Assembly: GCA_002479255.1 (NCBI GenBank)
Contig: DLMJ01000036.1
Location: forward strand, 9,979 to 73,978
Length of the DNA stretch: 64,000 nt
Reading direction: 5' to 3'
Source: Candidatus Binatus soli
GTDB lineage: Bacteria; Desulfobacterota; Binatia; Binatales; Binataceae
Shown: positions 61,491-64,000 of the stretch, piece by piece
Layout: each line of letters opens with the position of its first letter
Numbering within the stretch: position 1 is the stretch's first letter
Notes under the pieces: model-generated
Seen by the model: only the letters and a program-made list of their open reading frames with translations
Database searches by the model: none
What the model was told of the DNA's origin: nothing
Made by a program: the position numbers and the translations under genes

Positions 61491-63044
61491 TCAGTCGTAG
61501 GCGCCGTCGAGAAACCACTTATCCGAGTTCAAGTCGCGGAAGATGCGGTAAACGCCGCCATCTTCGAGCGCGAGTTCGTAATAATCGCGGACGAAGCCGC
61601 ATTTATGCACTGCGGGATTTTTTTCATCGGATGAATCCGCGCGCATATCCACGACGAATCCAAGCCACCATTCGCCATCGCGCCGCCATGGCCCGGCGAT
61701 CGAAATCACGCGCGCGCCAAGATTCTCACCGCGGACGAACTCCGGAATCTCCCGCGAGCACATCACCTCGATTTCCCGCGCCGGACGAATCGCGCGTATC
61801 ACCAGCTGCGTGACATTCTTCGCTGCCGCATTTTCGGGGATCGGCATCGCGGCAGGCGGTGCGAACGGATCGAGCCGCATCGCTTCGGGCCGATGCGAAT
61901 TCTCTGCCCTTAGCATGCCGACGTTGCCGGGGCCGCATAGCGCTGCCAGCCGCGCAATCGTAGTCTGCAGCTTGTCCGGCGCAGGACTGGGCGGCAGAAA
62001 CATGTCGGTCTGCGCGGGACGCGGGACGCGCGGCGCAATCTCGATTCGAATCGATTCGACGGCGGCCTCGGGCGGCGCCGCTTCAAGGCTCAGGTTGATG
62101 AGCGTGAGAATCGCGCGGACATCGTTCGACGGCGCCGCAACCGCGACCCGGCGGCTGAAACTGCGATGACCGCTCATCCCGAACGCGAGCGTGATATCGC
62201 CGGCGACCAGCGCGCGCATCGAAAGCCGCTCGGCGAGCCGCTCGAGCATCGCACGCATGACGAATCCCAGCGGCTCCAGGTTCTCGATTCCGTATTCAAG
62301 CTCGATAGTTTCGATGAAAAACTCGGCGCGGCGGCGCGGCACAAGCGGCGAAGAGCTTCCACCGCGCGCAAGGCGGACCAGCTCGACGCCGCGACGGCCC
62401 AGCCGCGTGCCAACAGCGTCGGGATTGAGGCGCGCCAGCTCACCGAGCCGGCGCATCCCCCATCTGGCGAGCGTGGTCTCCAAGTCGTCGCCGCGATCCG
62501 ATTTTCCCAAGCCAAGCATGTCGAGTGGCAGCCAGTTCAGGAATTCGCGCTCGCGCCCGGCTTCGATCACGCGCACGCCCCCGCATCGCGCGGCCAGATG
62601 CGCCAGTTCCTTGTTGGCCGCGACGCCGGCGGCGGGTTCCATCCCGACTCTGCGCACGCATCGCACCAGCTCGGCGGTAATCTCTTCTTCGCCATTGTAG
62701 ATGCGATGCAGGCCTGCGAGATCGAGCCACACGCATCCCGGCGCGCCCGACTCAACGATAGGCGAAACCGATTCGACCGCGTCGAGCAGGGCAGAATGCG
62801 CCGAACTTTCCGCGGCGGGTGAGCGATGGACTACGGCCAGATCGGAGGAGATCGCCCGCGCCTGCGCGATCGTCATCCCGGGGCGGATTCCAAGTTCACG
62901 CGCGTGCGGCGAGACGGTGTCGAGCTCGGCGTGCGGAGCCAGGCTTTGGCCTATAGCCAACACCTTGCCCTCGAACGCGGGATTCGAACGCACCAGCGCC
63001 GCGATCGAAAAATCGGCGACCATGATGCACGCGATACGAGCCAT
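61491..63044 (-). CDS. imuB: ImuB, non-catalytic Y-family polymerase
   Basis: Y-family polymerase homologue of 517 residues that acts as hub of the mutasome, bridging ImuA, DnaE2 and the sliding clamp. Palm start is MVADFSIAALV where active enzymes have D-x-D-x-F; later LAGLHRIYNGEE lacks the SxDE acidic pair, so it should be catalytically dead, as known for ImuB. Helix-hairpin region LGELARLNPDAVGTRLG (~200-216). Intergenic distance to dnaE2 19 bp. Confidence 0.92.
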   Translation of the reverse strand: MARIACIMVADFSIAALVRSNPAFEGKVLAIGQSLAPHAELDTVSPHARELGIRPGMTIAQARAISSDLAVVHRSPAAESSAHSALLDAVESVSPIVESGAPGCVWLDLAGLHRIYNGEEEITAELVRCVRRVGMEPAAGVAANKELAHLAARCGGVRVIEAGREREFLNWLPLDMLGLGKSDRGDDLETTLARWGMRRLGELARLNPDAVGTRLGRRGVELVRLARGGSSSPLVPRRRAEFFIETIELEYGIENLEPLGFVMRAMLERLAERLSMRALVAGDITLAFGMSGHRSFSRRVAVAAPSNDVRAILTLINLSLEAAPPEAAVESIRIEIAPRVPRPAQTDMFLPPSPAPDKLQTTIARLAALCGPGNVGMLRAENSHRPEAMRLDPFAPPAAMPIPENAAAKNVTQLVIRAIRPAREIEVMCSREIPEFVRGENLGARVISIAGPWRRDGEWWLGFVVDMRADSSDEKNPAVHKCGFVRDYYELALEDGGVYRIFRDLNSDKWFLDGAYD

Positions 63045-63056
63045 CGGGACACCGCA

Positions 63057-63947
63057 CTAGCTGCTTGCGGAAACTCGAACCTGCGGATGCAAGTCGGTTG
63101 GATTTGGAATTGGAACCGGATCAACGAGAGCGCGAACGCGAACACGCCGCCCCGTTCCGCCCATCTTGTTCCGCGCAACCATCGCATCCACCGCAAGTCC
63201 GTCGAACATTACCGGTGAGCCGGGAGCGAGCCGGCTGAACGACGCCTTGGCGCGGCTGGCAGCCAGACTCAGCGCCGCGAACGTCCCGCACATCCGCCAC
63301 GGTGCGATTGCGATCACGGCTGTGCCGCTGCGCTCGGCTGCGCGGGCGATTCGAAGCGCTGACGCGTGAGCGAGTGCGCGTGGCGCTTCGCCGAAATCGA
63401 CGACGACCAGGCCAAAGCCGCCGGCCTCGAGCACGAGTTCCGCAGCTTTGACGATCGCGGATTGATGGCGCGCGAGCGGGCCGACTGCGAAGCGGCTGTA
63501 CGGGAGAGTCGCACGCGCCATCCGCGACGCTGTCGTTGTCGTTTTCGTTGTCTTCATCGACGCCCACAGCATCCGGGCAAGCTCTACTCCGGCAGCCGCC
63601 ATGCTCTCGGGATCAAAGGCGCCTGAGGCATCGAGCCATGCGGCGACCTCGCCACGGCGGGTGGCGAAGGCGGCGAAAGATGCGGCAATCGAGGTCTTGC
63701 CCGAACCGGCGCGGCCCGTGATCTCGCTGATTCGCCCCCGCGGGATTCCACCGTCTATCAGGGCGTCGAGCGAGGCGAGTCCGGAGCTTAGGCGGCGATC
63801 CTTGCGGGTAAGTTCATGGCCACGAAAAACCCCTGAAAATACAAGTGGTTGTGGCCTTTCGAGCGGGATATGAGACGGCAGTCTGAGGGCCTGAATCGGG
63901 CTTGAAGGTTTGCTCCACGAGGGTTTTGGGAGTGCTGCCATCAGCAC
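63057..63947 (-). CDS. imuA: ImuA, RecA-like mutasome protein
   Basis: RecA-fold protein of 296 residues, first gene of the cassette. Conserved RLSSGLASLDALIDGGIPRG (~52-71) leads to Walker A TGRAGSGKTSIAAS, followed by AWLDASGAFDP and a variable C-terminus. It partners ImuB in damage-induced mutagenesis. GTG 63947 or ATG 63941 could start; both follow purine-rich AAAGAGCG. The promoter region to the right is only partly in the window. Confidence 0.9.
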   Translation of the reverse strand: MLMAALPKPSWSKPSSPIQALRLPSHIPLERPQPLVFSGVFRGHELTRKDRRLSSGLASLDALIDGGIPRGRISEITGRAGSGKTSIAASFAAFATRRGEVAAWLDASGAFDPESMAAAGVELARMLWASMKTTKTTTTASRMARATLPYSRFAVGPLARHQSAIVKAAELVLEAGGFGLVVVDFGEAPRALAHASALRIARAAERSGTAVIAIAPWRMCGTFAALSLAASRAKASFSRLAPGSPVMFDGLAVDAMVARNKMGGTGRRVRVRALVDPVPIPNPTDLHPQVRVSASS

Positions 63948-63972
63948 TGTTTTCGCTCTTTTTTCGCCTCAT

Positions 63973-63990
63973 GTCAACTGTTTCAGTGAC
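63973..63990. promoter_or_regulatory. Candidate LexA-type dyad upstream of imuA
   Basis: GTCA-N10-TGAC (63973-63990) encloses ACTGTTTCAGT (63977-63987), a smaller dyad; on the minus strand the GTTGACA hexamer next to it could serve as -35. Position 26-43 bp upstream of imuA suits an SOS operator, but it does not match a named LexA consensus exactly. Confidence 0.35.
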
Positions 63991-64000
63991 GCGGATTTAC

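Noticed and set aside
1..64000. CRISPR arrays, transposases, phage genes
   Set aside because: No regularly spaced repeats, no transposase or integrase motifs and no structural phage proteins found on either strand.

Overview
The window comes from a high-GC, apparently aerobic or microaerobic Gram-negative bacterium. The Gram-negative call rests on a BamC-like lipoprotein, Spy/CpxP-like periplasmic proteins, a Tad (Flp) pilus locus with CpaB, and sigma-54 activators. No rRNA or other phylogenetic marker is present. Gene content (B-family ba3-type oxidase, haloalkane dehalogenase, glutathione S-transferase, XdhC/MocA, imuA-imuB-dnaE2) fits a soil delta-proteobacterial or Binatota-like lineage, but that placement is inference. 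There is no rRNA, phage or CRISPR array, and no transposase was recognised. One tRNA-Lys is present.

Left part (1-8.3 kb): two tandem sulfotransferases, two glycosyltransferases, a compact three-gene ba3-type cytochrome c oxidase operon that includes a 46-residue subunit IIa, a sigma-54 activator lacking a receiver domain, and tRNA-Lys(UUU). At 8.6 kb lies an orphan Flp pilin behind a perfect 16-bp palindrome.

8.9-16.8 kb is the most interesting region. A tightly overlapping minus-strand operon encodes, in order, a secreted beta-propeller-like protein with a Cys-rich C-terminal tail, a 54-residue Cys-containing peptide, a SipW-like (Ser/His) S26 signal peptidase, an HPr-kinase-like ATP-binding protein, a PqqD-like protein and a radical SAM/SPASM enzyme. 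A nucleotidyltransferase-family protein and an MFS transporter lie divergently, with a second possible 50-residue precursor ORF between the two arms. This reads as an uncharacterised ribosomally synthesised, post-translationally modified peptide (RiPP) system. The peptide would be the substrate, PqqD the recognition element and the radical SAM protein the modifying enzyme; the kinase-like, peptidase, propeller and MFS roles are open.

17-25.4 kb: a P3A-type proton-pump-like P-type ATPase with a fused N-terminal DUF2934-like segment, a large hybrid histidine kinase, a CBS protein, a GNAT acetyltransferase and glucose-6-phosphate isomerase.

25.4-34.6 kb is the Tad locus: a good sigma-54 promoter, an Flp pilin, a tandem frameshifted pilin copy, cpaB, a cpaE/tadZ homologue with a degenerate P-loop, cpaF/tadA, tadB, tadC, a second sigma-54 activator paralogous to the one at 6.6 kb, and a Cys-rich exported protein. 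Secretin and prepilin peptidase genes are absent from the window.

34.7-58.2 kb is mixed housekeeping and accessory DNA: XdhC and MocA (molybdenum cofactor maturation), a site-2 protease with CBS domains, an ECF sigma/anti-sigma/Spy-like operon, haloalkane dehalogenase plus TetR, two tandem alpha/beta hydrolases, a frameshifted GNAT gene, a GST, a sirtuin, an ArnT-like glycosyltransferase, a CDGSH protein, a DMT permease, UppP, a BamC-like lipoprotein, an FAD oxidoreductase, GlyA and an SDR. The right end (58.3-63.9 kb) is the mutagenic translesion cassette imuA-imuB-dnaE2.
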